Positions 50,819 through 60,524 are shown, counted from the first letter of the stretch. The stretch: DNA of 64,000 bases from Catenuloplanes atrovinosus (GCF_031458235.1 NZ_JAVDYB010000001.1:7713001-7777000), one strand, 5' to 3'. Notes: generated by a model from the sequence alone, not told the origin. Translations and numbers: made by a program.

Positions 50819-51927
50819 CAGTGTGCGCTCCCCTCGAAGGACTTCCGGTACGCCTCGAACCGTTCACGCTCGTCGTCGAGGAGTGGTGAGCCATGAGGGT
50901 AGACGTTTTGGAAGATCGACTCGGGTGCGGGATCGGGCATCGTGAGCACCCGCTCACGGAGCCGTACCGCCTGGTCTTTCGCCTGCTCATCGACGTCGGC
51001 GAAGAAGCTCTCGTCCGCGATCCGCTGCTTGCCGAGGAACGCGGCCAGGCGTGCGATCGGGTCGCGGGCGCGCCACGCCTCCGCCTCCGCGGCCGGGCGG
51101 TACCGGCTCGGGTCGTCCGACGTGGTGTGCGCGCCCATCCGGTACGTGTACGCCTCGATCAGCGTGGGCCCCTGGCCGCCGCGCGCGTGGTCCAGAGCGT
51201 GCCGGGTGACCGCGTACGTGGCCAGCACGTCGTTGCCGTCGACGCGCACACCGGGGAAGCCGAAGCCGGCCGCGCGCCGGTAGAGCGGCACCCGGGTCTG
51301 CCGCTCGATCGGCTCGGAGATCGCGTACTGGTTGTTCTGGCAGAAGAAGACCACCGGGGCGGTGTAGACCGCGGACCAGATGAACGCCTCGTTCACGTCG
51401 CCCTGTGAGGTGGCGCCGTCGCCGAAGTAGGCGATCACCGCCTCGCCGTCGTCGCCGCCGACCTTGCCGTCCTTGGCGATGCCCATCGCGTATCCGGTCG
51501 CGTGCAGCGTCTGGGCACCGATGACGATCGTGTACATCCCGAAGCGGAACTCGTTCGGATCCCAGGCGCCCTGGTCGACGCCGCGGAACAGGCTGAGCGG
51601 CATGATCGGGTCGATCCCGCGGCAGTAGAGCACGCCGTGCTCGCGGTACGTCGGGAAGACCATGTCCTGCGGGCGCAGCGCGCGGCCGGACCCGACCTGC
51701 GCCGCCTCCTGCCCGAGCAGGCTCGCCCAGATGCCCAGCTCGCCCTGGCGTTGCAGCGCCGTCGCCTCCGCGTCCAGCCGCCGGACCGTCACCAGGTCGC
51801 GGTAGAGCCCGCGGTACTCCTCGTCCGTGAGCTCGACGGAGTACTCCACGCCGTCCGGCCCGACGGCCCGGTCGATGCGCTCGCCGTCGGGGGTCAGGAG
51901 CTGGACGAGTGCGTCTTCCCGTTCCAT
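50818..51927 (-). CDS. Branched-chain 2-oxoacid dehydrogenase E1 alpha subunit
   Basis: A 369-residue thiamine-diphosphate-dependent subunit. The TPP/Mg-binding motif is GDGATSQGDVNEAFIWSAVYTAPVVFFCQNN (GDG...NN). FPTYREHGVLYCRG, RQTRVPLYRRAAGFGFPGVRVDGND and the phosphorylation-loop-like YRMGAHTTSDDPSRYR are typical of the BCKDH alpha group. ATG 51927 follows GGGAGG-like purines and starts the conserved region; the frame is open further upstream. It is the first gene of the three-gene operon and is preceded by about 330 nt of regulatory DNA with an inverted repeat. Confidence 0.93.
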   Translation of the reverse strand: MEREDALVQLLTPDGERIDRAVGPDGVEYSVELTDEEYRGLYRDLVTVRRLDAEATALQRQGELGIWASLLGQEAAQVGSGRALRPQDMVFPTYREHGVLYCRGIDPIMPLSLFRGVDQGAWDPNEFRFGMYTIVIGAQTLHATGYAMGIAKDGKVGGDDGEAVIAYFGDGATSQGDVNEAFIWSAVYTAPVVFFCQNNQYAISEPIERQTRVPLYRRAAGFGFPGVRVDGNDVLATYAVTRHALDHARGGQGPTLIEAYTYRMGAHTTSDDPSRYRPAAEAEAWRARDPIARLAAFLGKQRIADESFFADVDEQAKDQAVRLRERVLTMPDPAPESIFQNVYPHGSPLLDDERERFEAYRKSFEGSAH

Positions 51928-52258
51928 AACGCCTCCCTGTCGTCGGGGCGCGGCGGGGGTGACCCTGCGGCGCGCCGCTCGATCCACTCCCCGGCGGGCC
52001 GCCGCTGGAGCGGTTTCCCTGGTCACGCCTAGCCCGGGTGGGGCTTGCCGCGTGGTCCGAGGGGGCGCCGGTGAGGTGCTGGCCGGCTGGCTCCATCCTC
52101 GCAAGAAGGTGAGCTGGATTACAGATCTCCAGCACGGGCAAAATGTCGCCGGTGTTTCGGACGGCCATCCCGAACACGGATCTTTGGCACTAATCGTGCC
52201 CATCTGACGAACTCGGCGTTACTACTGCGGAACCGAGCGTGATGCAGGGAGTGACGGG
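51928..52258. promoter_or_regulatory. Divergent regulatory region of the branched-chain dehydrogenase operon
   Basis: About 330 nt between E1alpha and the small plus-strand gene. It contains a perfect inverted repeat GGCAC-TAATC-GTGCC at 52186-52200, and just before it a looser dyad GTGTTTCGG...CCCGAACAC (52152-52178). Either could bind an Lrp/AsnC- or other dimeric regulator of branched-chain metabolism. No gene was recognised inside. Confidence 0.5.
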
Positions 52259-52540
52259 ATGCTGCCGGTGCCCTTACGGCCGACCCGGCCCGGACGCCAC
52301 CGCGCGCCCGGCCTCACCGGCTCGCCACGGCGCTTCGCCGCCATCGTCGCGCTGCTGGTCACGCTCGCCTCCTTGCCGGTGCTGGCCGTCCTCAACGCGG
52401 GCGCGACCTCGCTCGCCCGCACCTCCGCCGTACCCCCGGGCCCGGCCGTGCCGTTCCTGCCGCCGCCGTCACCGGCGCCGGTGGTGCTCGGCCCGCCGGT
52501 GGTCGTCCTGGTGCCGTACCGGCTGCGCGACGGTGGCTAG
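52259..52540 (+). CDS. Small secreted or membrane-anchored hypothetical protein
   Basis: A 93-residue protein with a basic N-terminus (MLPVPLRPTRPGRHR), one hydrophobic helix (about 26-45, FAAIVALLVTLASLPVLAVL) and a Pro-rich exported tail ending PPVVVLVPYRLRDGG. ATG 52259 has AGGGAG about 9 nt upstream. No cysteines or catalytic residues are evident. It is divergent from the dehydrogenase operon. No family is recognised; it could be a signal-anchored peptide. Confidence 0.5.
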   Translation: MLPVPLRPTRPGRHRAPGLTGSPRRFAAIVALLVTLASLPVLAVLNAGATSLARTSAVPPGPAVPFLPPPSPAPVVLGPPVVVLVPYRLRDGG

Positions 52541-52884
52541 CAGGGCTTTTTGATCTTCCCGCTTCCGGCGTGGTCGCGGTCCGCATGCTCCCGCGGGCAC
52601 CGGTCGTCGCCGGCGCTCCTCCCTGCCGGTCCCGCGGTGGCCAACTCCCGAACCGGCGGCTCGCACGGGTGTCGGTGGCTTCGAGGGCGGATGGGGCTGC
52701 GGTCCGGTATCCCGCCGCACTCGCCTGAGTGGTCGATCAGGAACTTCGGGGCACGGCGGCGGAGTCCGCCCGGTCGGCGCAACACCGAGGCGCTCTCATC
52801 GTGAGATTCCGGGCACGGAGTGCCCGCGGGACCGGGCGGAAGCAGAGGACCGAGACCCGCATGCCGCAGGCTTCCCCCGGGGGT
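52541..52884. repeat. Convergent intergenic region with imperfect inverted repeats
   Basis: No gene is visible in these 344 nt. CCCGCTTCCGGC at 52558-52569 (preceded by GGCTTTTTGATC) and CATGCTCCCGCGGG at 52584-52597 are shared with the convergent gap at 42615-42703. An imperfect inverse copy of the left arm (GCCCGCGGGACCGGGCGGAAGC, given as 52822-52843) lies near the right end. The whole stretch may be a small palindromic repeat element or a bidirectional terminator region. Confidence 0.5.
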
Positions 52885-54102
52885 CTAGTCCTCGGCGGGG
52901 GGCTGGCGGCGGGCCTCCAGCCAGGCTTCCAGGGCGTCCGGGTCCTGAGGGTCGACGCCCTCCGCCAGCAGCTGAGCCACCGCGGCCGTCGCGGGACTGC
53001 GTTGTTCGCCGGTGGTGTAGAGGCGGACGAACTCCGGGATCAGGTCCTCCAGCTGGGCGATCGACGCGGAGACCGCGGGGTCCGGGAGGTCGCGGCGGCG
53101 GTGGGCGTAGGCCGCCCAGGCGCGCACCACGCGGGGCAGCATCGCGGCGTCGTCGACGTCGAGGACCGCGCGGCGGTGCACCCAGTCGAGCAGGAAGAAG
53201 CCGGCGACGGCGGGGCTCCAGCGCAGCGGGTCGGCGTCCGGCAGCGTGGCCGCGTGGTCCAGCACCAGGCCCACGCCGAAGTGCAGCGAGGAGCGCTCCG
53301 CCTCCGTCTCGACCAGGTCGAGCTGCTGCGACTCCGCCTCGGGGGAGCGCAGGAAGTCGGCGATCAGCGCGGAGCGGGCGCCGTCCGCCATCGGCGCGGG
53401 AATGGGCATCGCGACCGAGTCGCCGGGCAGCAGCGCCAGCCGGGCGCCGGCCAGCGCGCGGTCCGTGGCCAGCGACGACGCGGCCGGCAGGCTGGACAGC
53501 TCGTCCGTGATCGCCAGGTGCCGGACCACCTGCTCGCGCAGCCGCTCCGGCGCCTCGTCGCGGAACCAGGTCAGCTCGTCCGTGGCGCACAGCGCCCGGA
53601 CCTGCGCGACGATCTTCTCCGCCGAGCCGCTGACGAAGACGTCCTTCGCGATGCCGATGTTGTGGTCGACCAGCGCGACCACCGCGTGCTCCGGCCCGCC
53701 CAGCGCCTCGTCGTCGTAGGCGAACGCCGCGATGTACGTGGTCTGGTCGCCGTAGACGTCCCCGTACGCCCAGGTGCCGGTGCACCGGACGCGGCCGAGC
53801 AGCGACGCCCAGGCGGGCGCGCCCGCGCCGGGCCGCACCGCGGACGCGCCGATCGCGTCCGGGACCAGCGCCGCGAAGACCTGGCGGATCACCGTGTCGG
53901 CCGGGGCCGTCCGGTCCGCGGTGGCGGCCAGGAAGTCGCCGGTGAACGCGCGCACCGCGTCCGCCCGGGCCTCCTCCGCCAGCTCGTAGAAGCTGCCCAG
54001 CAGCGCGGTGCCGAGCAGCTCGGCGTCGTAGGCGCAGTCGAGCTTGACGACGTCGCGGGCGGCCTCGAGCACGGCGTCGTGCGGCGTCCGGGGTGCGGGC
54101 AT
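52885..54102 (-). CDS. Conserved actinobacterial protein of unknown function
   Basis: A 405-residue acidic, Ala-rich and mostly helical protein starting MPAPRTPHDAVLEAARDVVKLDCAYDAELLGTALLGSFYE. It includes YGDVYGDQTTYIAAFAYDDEALGGPEHAVVALVDHNIGIAKDVFV and a Trp-containing helix LRWSPAVAGFFLLDWVHRRAV. Neither a signal peptide nor membrane helices nor nucleotide-binding motifs are seen. The terminus is immediately upstream of (and same strand as) the dynamin-like GTPase pair when read on the minus strand, with a 10-nt gap to the next gene's stop, so it may belong to that operon. No family function is recognised. Confidence 0.75.
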   Translation of the reverse strand: MPAPRTPHDAVLEAARDVVKLDCAYDAELLGTALLGSFYELAEEARADAVRAFTGDFLAATADRTAPADTVIRQVFAALVPDAIGASAVRPGAGAPAWASLLGRVRCTGTWAYGDVYGDQTTYIAAFAYDDEALGGPEHAVVALVDHNIGIAKDVFVSGSAEKIVAQVRALCATDELTWFRDEAPERLREQVVRHLAITDELSSLPAASSLATDRALAGARLALLPGDSVAMPIPAPMADGARSALIADFLRSPEAESQQLDLVETEAERSSLHFGVGLVLDHAATLPDADPLRWSPAVAGFFLLDWVHRRAVLDVDDAAMLPRVVRAWAAYAHRRRDLPDPAVSASIAQLEDLIPEFVRLYTTGEQRSPATAAVAQLLAEGVDPQDPDALEAWLEARRQPPAED

Positions 54103-54112
54103 GGGTCCGAGC

Positions 54113-55846
54113 CTACGCGTGATCGGAGCGGGCGAGAGCCATGGCCTCGCGAGCCCGTGCGTACGACTGCAGGACCTCCCGCACCGGCGACACCACCTGC
54201 CGTCGCGCCACGGTGGTGACCTCGGCGCGGAGCCTCCGGTCGGCGCGGTTGCGGGCGCGCCGGGCCGCGATCGCGATCACCGGGCGGGCGAGCAGCGCCA
54301 GCAGTGCACCGGCCAGCAGCCCGCCGAGGAACAGCACGGTGGGCAGCGGCGTGACGCCGACGTCCGGGTAGTCGAGCGCGGGCAGGCCGAGCGCGCGGAT
54401 CGCGTACCCGGTGATCAGCCAGCCCAGGCCGATGCCGGCGGCCAGCGTGACCAGCCACTGCGTGAAGGCGGTGAGCCGCCACCAGAACGGCGTGCGCATG
54501 CCGAGGTCGGTGCCGGCCACGGCGGTGTCCAGCGCGTCGGGCACGTCGTCCAGGCGGGAGCGGGCCGCGTCCACCACGCCCGGCCGCCACGGTTCCGGCA
54601 GCGCGGCGGCGGCCCGGTCCGCGACCTGCCGGACCGCGAGCTTGACCGCGGCGCGCTGCGCGGCGTCCGGGTCCGGCACCGAGGTGGCCGGCAGCGGCCG
54701 GGTGATCGCCGTGTCGTCCGGGCCGGGGTCGGTGAGCCCGTCCAGCAGCCCGTCGGACGGGCCGGCGGAGGGCAGGTCCAGGTGCAGACGGCGCAGCGGG
54801 TCCGGGCGCAGCCGGCGCAGGCCGCGCAGCAGCGGCCAGCCGGTCATCCCGATCGCGCGGTGCCGGTACGCCCGCTCGGTCGCCTCCACCACCGCGGGTA
54901 CGCCGGCCATCACCGCGAACGCGTCGACCAGCGAGGCCACCGCGGCACGGTCCACCACGTCCTCCGCCACGGCCGGCCCGACGAGTTCGCCGAGCCGGTC
55001 CGCGGTAGCGTCCACGTCCGCGGAGAGCCGCAGCAGCGCGGCCTGGCGCTCCGCCACCGTGCGCTCCAGCAGCCCGCGCAGCGGCGTCAGCGCGGGCGCG
55101 TGCAGCGCGGACGTGGCCACCACCGGCACGTCCGGCAGTCCGTCCTCGACCAGCAACCGGCGCAGGTCGGTGACGACGGCGCCCTGCTCGTCCGCGGTCA
55201 GCCGGTCGGCCTGGTTGAGCACGACCACGGTCACGCCGGCGTGCGTGCGCAGCTTCCGCAGGTACGTCTCGTGCACGGTCCGGTCCGCGTACTTCTGTGG
55301 GTCGACCACCCAGACGATCAGGTCGACCAGCCCGAGCAGCCGGTCCACCTCGGTGGCGTGCGCGCGGCGTACCGAGTCGAAGTCCGGCAGGTCGAGCAGG
55401 ACCAGGCCGCGCAGTGAGCTCTGGTCGTCGCCGTCCAGCGGGCTCTCCCGGACGAACCGGTGCCGCGGCAGCACGCCGACCCAGTCGAGCAGCGCGTTCG
55501 CCCCCTCCAGCGAGCCCCAGACGCAGGCGTGCGCGGCGCCGGTGGTCGGCCGGCGCATGCCCACCGGCGACAGCACGAAGCCGGCCAGCGCGTTGAACAG
55601 GCTGGACTTGCCGCTGCCGGTGCTGCCGGCCAGCGCCACCACGGTGTGCTCGCGGGACAGCGCCAGCCGCGCGTCCGCGCGCTCGACCACGGTGTGCGCG
55701 CCGGCCAGACGTTCCTGCGGGAGCAGGCCGTCGACCGCGCGCAAAAACCGGCGCAGCGACTCCACCCGGCGCAGCAGGCTGTCCGCGTCCAGCGTGCGGG
55801 ACGGCGCCAGCGCGTCGCGCATCCGCGCGACCAGGCCGCCGCTCAC
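54113..55846 (-). CDS. Dynamin-like membrane GTPase, second of pair
   Basis: A 577-residue GTPase. The G1/P-loop is ALAGSTGSGKSSLFNALAG, G3 is LLDLPDFDS (DxxD-type), and G4 is VLNQADRL (NxAD). Two transmembrane helices follow at about 440-470 (WLVTLAAGIGLGWLITGYAI) and 490-515 (PLPTVLFLGGLLAGALLALLA), and a basic C-terminal helix ends RAREAMALARSDHA. The P-loop GTPase plus helical plus membrane layout resembles bacterial dynamin-like protein pairs such as Streptomyces DynA/DynB, which support sporulation septation; the link is by architecture only. The GTG at 55846 overlaps the stop of the first GTPase (GTGA), so the products probably form a hetero-complex. Confidence 0.8.
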   Translation of the reverse strand: MSGGLVARMRDALAPSRTLDADSLLRRVESLRRFLRAVDGLLPQERLAGAHTVVERADARLALSREHTVVALAGSTGSGKSSLFNALAGFVLSPVGMRRPTTGAAHACVWGSLEGANALLDWVGVLPRHRFVRESPLDGDDQSSLRGLVLLDLPDFDSVRRAHATEVDRLLGLVDLIVWVVDPQKYADRTVHETYLRKLRTHAGVTVVVLNQADRLTADEQGAVVTDLRRLLVEDGLPDVPVVATSALHAPALTPLRGLLERTVAERQAALLRLSADVDATADRLGELVGPAVAEDVVDRAAVASLVDAFAVMAGVPAVVEATERAYRHRAIGMTGWPLLRGLRRLRPDPLRRLHLDLPSAGPSDGLLDGLTDPGPDDTAITRPLPATSVPDPDAAQRAAVKLAVRQVADRAAAALPEPWRPGVVDAARSRLDDVPDALDTAVAGTDLGMRTPFWWRLTAFTQWLVTLAAGIGLGWLITGYAIRALGLPALDYPDVGVTPLPTVLFLGGLLAGALLALLARPVIAIAARRARNRADRRLRAEVTTVARRQVVSPVREVLQSYARAREAMALARSDHA

Positions 55847-57582
55847 GGCGTCACCAGCGCGGCGCGCGCCCGGGCGGACTCCACGTGCAGCGCCGCGTCG
55901 CGCAGCCGGGCGGCGGAGTCGGGGACCGCCTCCACCAGCGTGGTGAACCGCGCGGACTCCTCGGCCAGCAGCGCGGCGACGCGGTCCAGCAGGTCGGCGC
56001 GGGCCTTGGCGGCGAGAGTGCGGATCGCCTGGTCGCCGAAGATCGCCTCCAGCACCTTCTGGGCCGCGACCGTGGTGCCGCCCGCGACCGCGACCTCGGC
56101 GCCGGTGGGGATGAACGCGGTGGACGCGAAGACCACCACCATCACCAGCAGGCCGGTGGCGTTGACCGCGTACGCGGTGCCGCGCGCGAGCGCCCGCTTG
56201 TCGCCGGCCTCCGCGCGGACCATCTCCAGCACGTGCCGCTGCCAGTCGCGGATCAGCCGTTCCGCGCGGTCCGGCAGGTCGGGCCCGGCCCGGCCGAGTG
56301 GTGGGGAGAGCAGCGCGGCGCCGGCCGGATGTGCCTGCCAGCCGGTGTACGCGGACTCGGCGGCCTCGTCGGCCGCGCCCCGGATCAGCGTGACCAGGTT
56401 GCCCTCGATCGCCGACCGCAGCGCGTGCCCGGGCGCGGGCCGGCCGGTCAGCGTGGCGACCACCCGGTCCCGGAGCCGGCCGATCTGCGCCTCCAGCGTT
56501 CGCATCAGCTCTCCCGTACCGACGAACTCCTGCCAGCGGGCCAGCACCTCGCCCCGCAGCAGCCGGCCGTCCGCGACGCCGTGTGCGACCGCCCGGTTGG
56601 CGTTGCGGTACGCGTTGTCCACCCGCTCGGCCAGCGTCTCCGCGGCCGACACCTGCTCCTCGGCGGCCTCGGCCAGCGACGCGGTGGTGGGCGCGAGCGC
56701 GGCCAGCGCGCCGTCCAGCGTGCGGCGGACCACGTCGGCCCGGGTTTCCGCGTCCGCGGCCAGGTAGCCGATCCAGGCGCTGAGGTCGCCGAGCGCGGTC
56801 GGTGGCAGCAGCCCGTCCGCGGTCAGCCGGGTCTCCGGCACGATGAACAGCGGCGCGGCGCCCAGCCCGTTCTCCCGGAGCATCTCGGCGAGGTGGGCGG
56901 CGACCTCCTCGGCCGCCTCCGGTGGGACCCGGTCCAGCACCATCGCGATCACGGTGCCGCGCTGCCGGGCGGTGCGCAGCAGGCCCCAGGGGACCGCGTC
57001 CGCGTACCGCGCGGCGGTGGTGACGAAGACCCAGAGGTCCGCGGCCGCGAGCAGCTGTCCGGCGAGCGCGCGGTTCGCGTCCACCACGGAGTCGATGTCC
57101 GGTGCGTCCAGCAGCGCGAGCCCGGGGGCGAGCGTCGGCACGCCGACCAGTTGCAGGCTCTTCGGGTCGGTGCTCGGCTCGTCGGTGCGGGTGAGCCCGG
57201 GCAGCAGCTCGCCGCGGCGGAACCACTCGAGGTCGGCCGGGTTCGCGGCCAGCAGCGGCGCGCGGGTGGTGGGCCGGAGCACCCCGGCCGCGCTCACCTT
57301 CGCCGCGACCAGGCTGTTGACCAGCGTGGACTTGCCGGCGCCGGTGGAGCCGCCGACCACGGCCAGCAGCGGCGCGTCCAGCCGGGCGAGCCGGGGGATG
57401 AGGTAGTCGTCGAGTTGGGTGACGAGCGCCGTACCGGCCTGCCTGGCATCCGCCGCGGACGGCATGACCAGCGGGTACGACGTGCCGGCGACCACCGAGC
57501 GCAGGTGGTCGAGCGCCTCGGCCAGCGAGGCGGGGGTGAGCTCACCGCGAGTCTGCACAGTTCTCCCCGGAGACACGGTCAC
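55843..57582 (-). CDS. Dynamin-like membrane GTPase, first of pair
   Basis: A 579-residue GTPase. P-loop AVVGGSTGAGKSTLVNSLV sits near residue 75-93, switch threonines in VLRPTTRAPLL, G3 LLDAPDIDS, and a degenerate G4 (AMVLDRVPPE) in place of NKxD, so nucleotide specificity may be relaxed. A long alpha-helical domain (about 290-440) precedes a membrane region (about 478-520, GLLVMVVVFASTAFIPTGAEVAVAGGTTVAA). It is the promoter-proximal partner of the GTPase at 54113, and the paired arrangement matches dynamin-like heteromers. The GTG start at 57582 lies 245 bp from the divergent dnaK start. Confidence 0.8.
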   Translation of the reverse strand: MTVSPGRTVQTRGELTPASLAEALDHLRSVVAGTSYPLVMPSAADARQAGTALVTQLDDYLIPRLARLDAPLLAVVGGSTGAGKSTLVNSLVAAKVSAAGVLRPTTRAPLLAANPADLEWFRRGELLPGLTRTDEPSTDPKSLQLVGVPTLAPGLALLDAPDIDSVVDANRALAGQLLAAADLWVFVTTAARYADAVPWGLLRTARQRGTVIAMVLDRVPPEAAEEVAAHLAEMLRENGLGAAPLFIVPETRLTADGLLPPTALGDLSAWIGYLAADAETRADVVRRTLDGALAALAPTTASLAEAAEEQVSAAETLAERVDNAYRNANRAVAHGVADGRLLRGEVLARWQEFVGTGELMRTLEAQIGRLRDRVVATLTGRPAPGHALRSAIEGNLVTLIRGAADEAAESAYTGWQAHPAGAALLSPPLGRAGPDLPDRAERLIRDWQRHVLEMVRAEAGDKRALARGTAYAVNATGLLVMVVVFASTAFIPTGAEVAVAGGTTVAAQKVLEAIFGDQAIRTLAAKARADLLDRVAALLAEESARFTTLVEAVPDSAARLRDAALHVESARARAALVTP

Positions 57583-57692
57583 GCTCCCCGCGAGCGCCCG
57601 GCCAGAGTAATAAGGGTGCCCGATCGGTGGGTTCGGAGGTACCCCTCAGTTACGGCGGATAAACTTGCGCGTGACGCGCTCAACTCTGCACT

Positions 57693-57738
57693 TGACGGTT
57701 TTCCTGATCGTGGCAGTATTGAGTCCGGTCCACTCAAC
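57693..57738 (+). promoter_or_regulatory. dnaK promoter with HAIR operator for HspR
   Basis: A -35 box TTGACG (57693-57698) and a -10-like AGTATT (57716-57721), spaced 17 bp, are followed directly by TTGAGT-CCGGTCC-ACTCAA (57720-57738). That inverted repeat with 7-bp spacer is the HAIR element bound by HspR. Overlap of operator and transcription start explains heat-shock repression. Confidence 0.85.
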
Positions 57739-57827
57739 TTAGGCTGACGCGCTCGGGGCGGGCGCGGTGGGAAGAAGCCCGCGGTGCCGTCGGCGCCGTG
57801 GTTCGAGAAGTGAAGTGAGGATGCAAC

Positions 57828-59699
57828 ATGGCACGTGCGGTCGGCATCGACCTGGGCACGACGAACTCCTGCGTCAGCGTTCTCGAAGGCGGCGAGCCGA
57901 CCGTGATCGCCAACGCGGAGGGGTCGCGCACCACTCCCTCGATCGTGGCCTTCGCCCGTAACGGCGAGGTGCTGGTCGGCGAGGTCGCCAAGCGGCAGGC
58001 CGTGACCAACCCGGACCGGACGATCCGTTCGGTCAAGCGCGAGATCGGTTCGACCTGGTCGATCGACATCGACGGGAAGAAGTACAGCCCGCAGGAGATC
58101 TCCGCGCGGGTGCTCATGAAGATCAAGCGGGACGCCGAGGCGTACCTCGGCGAGCAGGTCACGGACGCGGTGATCACCGTCCCGGCGTACTTCAACGACG
58201 CCCAGCGGACGGCCACCAAGGAGGCCGGCGAGATCGCGGGCTTCAACGTCCTGCGGATCGTGAACGAGCCGACCGCGGCCGCGCTCGCCTACGGCCTGGA
58301 CAAGGGCACCAAGGAGCAGACCGTCCTGGTCTTCGACCTCGGTGGCGGCACGTTCGACGTCTCGCTGCTGGAGCTGGGCGAGGGCGTCATCGAGGTCAAG
58401 TCGACCTCCGGCGACAACCACCTGGGCGGCGACGACTGGGACCAGCGGATCATCGACCACCTGGTCAAGACGTTCCGCGGTGAGCACGGCATCGACCTCG
58501 GCCAGGACAAGATGGCCCTCCAGCGCCTCAAGGAGGCCGCGGAGAAGGCGAAGATCGAGCTGTCCGCCGCCACCACCACCAGCATCAACCTGCCGTACAT
58601 CACGGCCGGCCCGTCGGGCCCGCTGCACATGGACATGACGCTCAGCCGCGCCGAGTTCCAGCGGATGACGCAGGACCTGCTGGACCGCTGCAAGGGCCCG
58701 TTCGAGCAGGCCATCAAGGACGCCGGCATCCGGATCTCCGACGTGGACCACGTCATCCTGGTCGGCGGCTCGACGCGTATGCCGGCCGTGACCGACCTGG
58801 TCAAGCAGCTCACCGGCAAGGACCCGAACAAGGGCGTCAACCCGGACGAGGTCGTGGCCGTCGGTGCCGCGCTCCAGGCCGGCGTGCTCAAGGGCGAGGT
58901 CAAGGACGTCCTGCTGCTCGACGTGACCCCGCTGTCGCTGGGCATCGAGACCAAGGGCGGCATCTTCACCAAGCTGATCGAGCGCAACACCACGATCCCG
59001 ACCAAGCGCTCCGAGGTCTTCACCACGGCCGACGACAACCAGCCGTCCGTGCTGATCCAGGTCTTCCAGGGCGAGCGGGACATCGCGGCGTACAACAAGA
59101 AGCTCGGCACGTTCGAGCTGACCGGCCTGCCGCCGGCGCCGCGCAACGTGCCGCAGATCGAGGTCACCTTCGACATCGACGCGAACGGCATCGTCCACGT
59201 CAACGCGAAGGACCTGGGCACCGGCAAGGAGCAGTCGATGACGATCACCGGCGGCTCCGCGCTGCCGAAGGACGACATCGAGCGGATGATGCGCGAGGCG
59301 CAGGACCACGCGGACGAGGACAAGCGCCGCCGCGAGGACGCCGAGGCCCGCAACCTGGCCGAGCAGCTCCAGTGGCAGACCGAGAAGTTCCTGGCGGAGA
59401 GCGGCGACAAGCTGCCGGGCGAGTCCCGGGACCAGATCGGCGAGGCGCTGAGCGAGCTGCGTGGCGCGCTGGGCGGCACCGACATCGAGGCGATCAAGCG
59501 GGCGCACGAGAAGCTGGCGAACGTCTCGCAGCAGGCCGGCTCGCTGCTCTACCAGCAGCAGTCCGAGCAGGCCGGTGCGGAGGACGCGGCCGGCCCGGGC
59601 GCGGGTGCCGGTGCGGCCGGTGGCGCGCCGGGCGGTGCGCGCGACGCGTCGGACGACGTCGTGGACGCCGAGATCGTGGACGAGGACAACAAGAAGTGA
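57828..59699 (+). CDS. dnaK: Molecular chaperone DnaK (Hsp70)
   Basis: A 623-residue Hsp70. The ATPase domain opens [17 protein letters not shown] and includes [40 protein letters not shown] and [11 protein letters not shown]. The linker [19 protein letters not shown] leads to the substrate-binding beta domain (about 380-500) and helical lid. The terminal Gly/Ala-rich segment ends [15 protein letters not shown], matching the usual actinobacterial DnaK tail. It refolds proteins with GrpE and DnaJ encoded downstream. The promoter carries a HAIR site, so it is part of the HspR regulon. The start has GAAGTGAGGATGC-like purines upstream. Confidence 0.99.
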   Translation: MARAVGIDLGTTNSCVSVLEGGEPTVIANAEGSRTTPSIVAFARNGEVLVGEVAKRQAVTNPDRTIRSVKREIGSTWSIDIDGKKYSPQEISARVLMKIKRDAEAYLGEQVTDAVITVPAYFNDAQRTATKEAGEIAGFNVLRIVNEPTAAALAYGLDKGTKEQTVLVFDLGGGTFDVSLLELGEGVIEVKSTSGDNHLGGDDWDQRIIDHLVKTFRGEHGIDLGQDKMALQRLKEAAEKAKIELSAATTTSINLPYITAGPSGPLHMDMTLSRAEFQRMTQDLLDRCKGPFEQAIKDAGIRISDVDHVILVGGSTRMPAVTDLVKQLTGKDPNKGVNPDEVVAVGAALQAGVLKGEVKDVLLLDVTPLSLGIETKGGIFTKLIERNTTIPTKRSEVFTTADDNQPSVLIQVFQGERDIAAYNKKLGTFELTGLPPAPRNVPQIEVTFDIDANGIVHVNAKDLGTGKEQSMTITGGSALPKDDIERMMREAQDHADEDKRRREDAEARNLAEQLQWQTEKFLAESGDKLPGESRDQIGEALSELRGALGGTDIEAIKRAHEKLANVSQQAGSLLYQQQSEQAGAEDAAGPGAGAGAAGGAPGGARDASDDVVDAEIVDEDNKK

Positions 59700-59742
59700 C
59701 CCGACGGAACGCCGTGGGACGCACGCGAGACGAGGTGAAGGC

Positions 59743-60516
59743 ATGACCGACGAGCGGAAGCCGGCGGAGGACGCCGGATCCCCGGATCGCGAGCGTTCCG
59801 AGGAGGGCAAGGAGCGGGTCGTCATAAGGGACCGGCGGAAGATCGATCCTTCCGTCGCCAAGCCCGACGCGAAGAAGTCCGGCAAGCCCGAGGAGAGCGA
59901 GGTCGTGGAGCCCGACGAGGTGCTCGACCCGGAGCCGTCCACCACGGACGCGACGGACGCGGAGCACGCCGAGGACACCGCGGAGGCGCCGGCCGCCCAG
60001 GAGACGAAGACCGAGCGGAAACCCGAGCAGAAGGAGAAGGAGGAGAGGGTGGGTAAGCACGCCGCACCGACGCCTCCCCTCTCCGCCGAGCTGGAAGCGC
60101 TGCGCACCGAGGTGGAGGACCGCACCCGCGACCTCCAGCGCGTGACGGCGGAGTACGCGAACTACCGCAAGCGGGTCGAGCGCGACCGTGCCGCACAGAG
60201 CGAGCAGGCCACCGGTTCGGTGTTGTCCGCGCTGCTGCCGGTGCTGGACGATCTGGACCGGGCGCGCGAGCACGGCGACCTGGTCGGCCCGTTCGCCAGC
60301 GTCGCGGAGCAGCTCACGGCCGCACTCGGGAAGTTCGGGCTGACCGCGTTCGGCGAGAAGGGCGACGTGTTCGACCCCAACCGGCACGAGGCGGTGGCGC
60401 ACCTCACCTCCGCCGATGTGACCGAGCCGACCTGCATCGACGTGATGCGGCGTGGCTACTCGCTCGGCAACCGGCTGCTGCGGCCCGCGCTCGTGGCGGT
60501 CGCGGACCCGGAGTGA
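59743..60516 (+). CDS. grpE: Nucleotide exchange factor GrpE
   Basis: A 257-residue nucleotide exchange factor for DnaK. An unusually long acidic and charged N-terminal extension (about 1-120, Glu/Asp/Lys/Pro-rich) precedes the coiled-coil and beta domain. The coiled coil begins ELEALRTEVEDRTRDLQRVTAEYANYRKRVERDR, the conserved helical patch is SVLSALLPVLDDLDRAREHGD, and the beta-wing has GDVFDPNRHEAVAHL and VMRRGYSLGNRLLRPALVAVA. The ATG is 43 nt after dnaK. A strong hairpin directly after the stop separates it from dnaJ. Confidence 0.96.
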   Translation: MTDERKPAEDAGSPDRERSEEGKERVVIRDRRKIDPSVAKPDAKKSGKPEESEVVEPDEVLDPEPSTTDATDAEHAEDTAEAPAAQETKTERKPEQKEKEERVGKHAAPTPPLSAELEALRTEVEDRTRDLQRVTAEYANYRKRVERDRAAQSEQATGSVLSALLPVLDDLDRAREHGDLVGPFASVAEQLTAALGKFGLTAFGEKGDVFDPNRHEAVAHLTSADVTEPTCIDVMRRGYSLGNRLLRPALVAVADPE

Positions 60517-60524
60517 GCTCGAGC

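Noticed and set aside
56000-57747. Long plus-strand frame overlapping the first dynamin-like GTPase
   Set aside because: It is antisense shadow; the minus strand has intact GTPase motifs and coupled translation.
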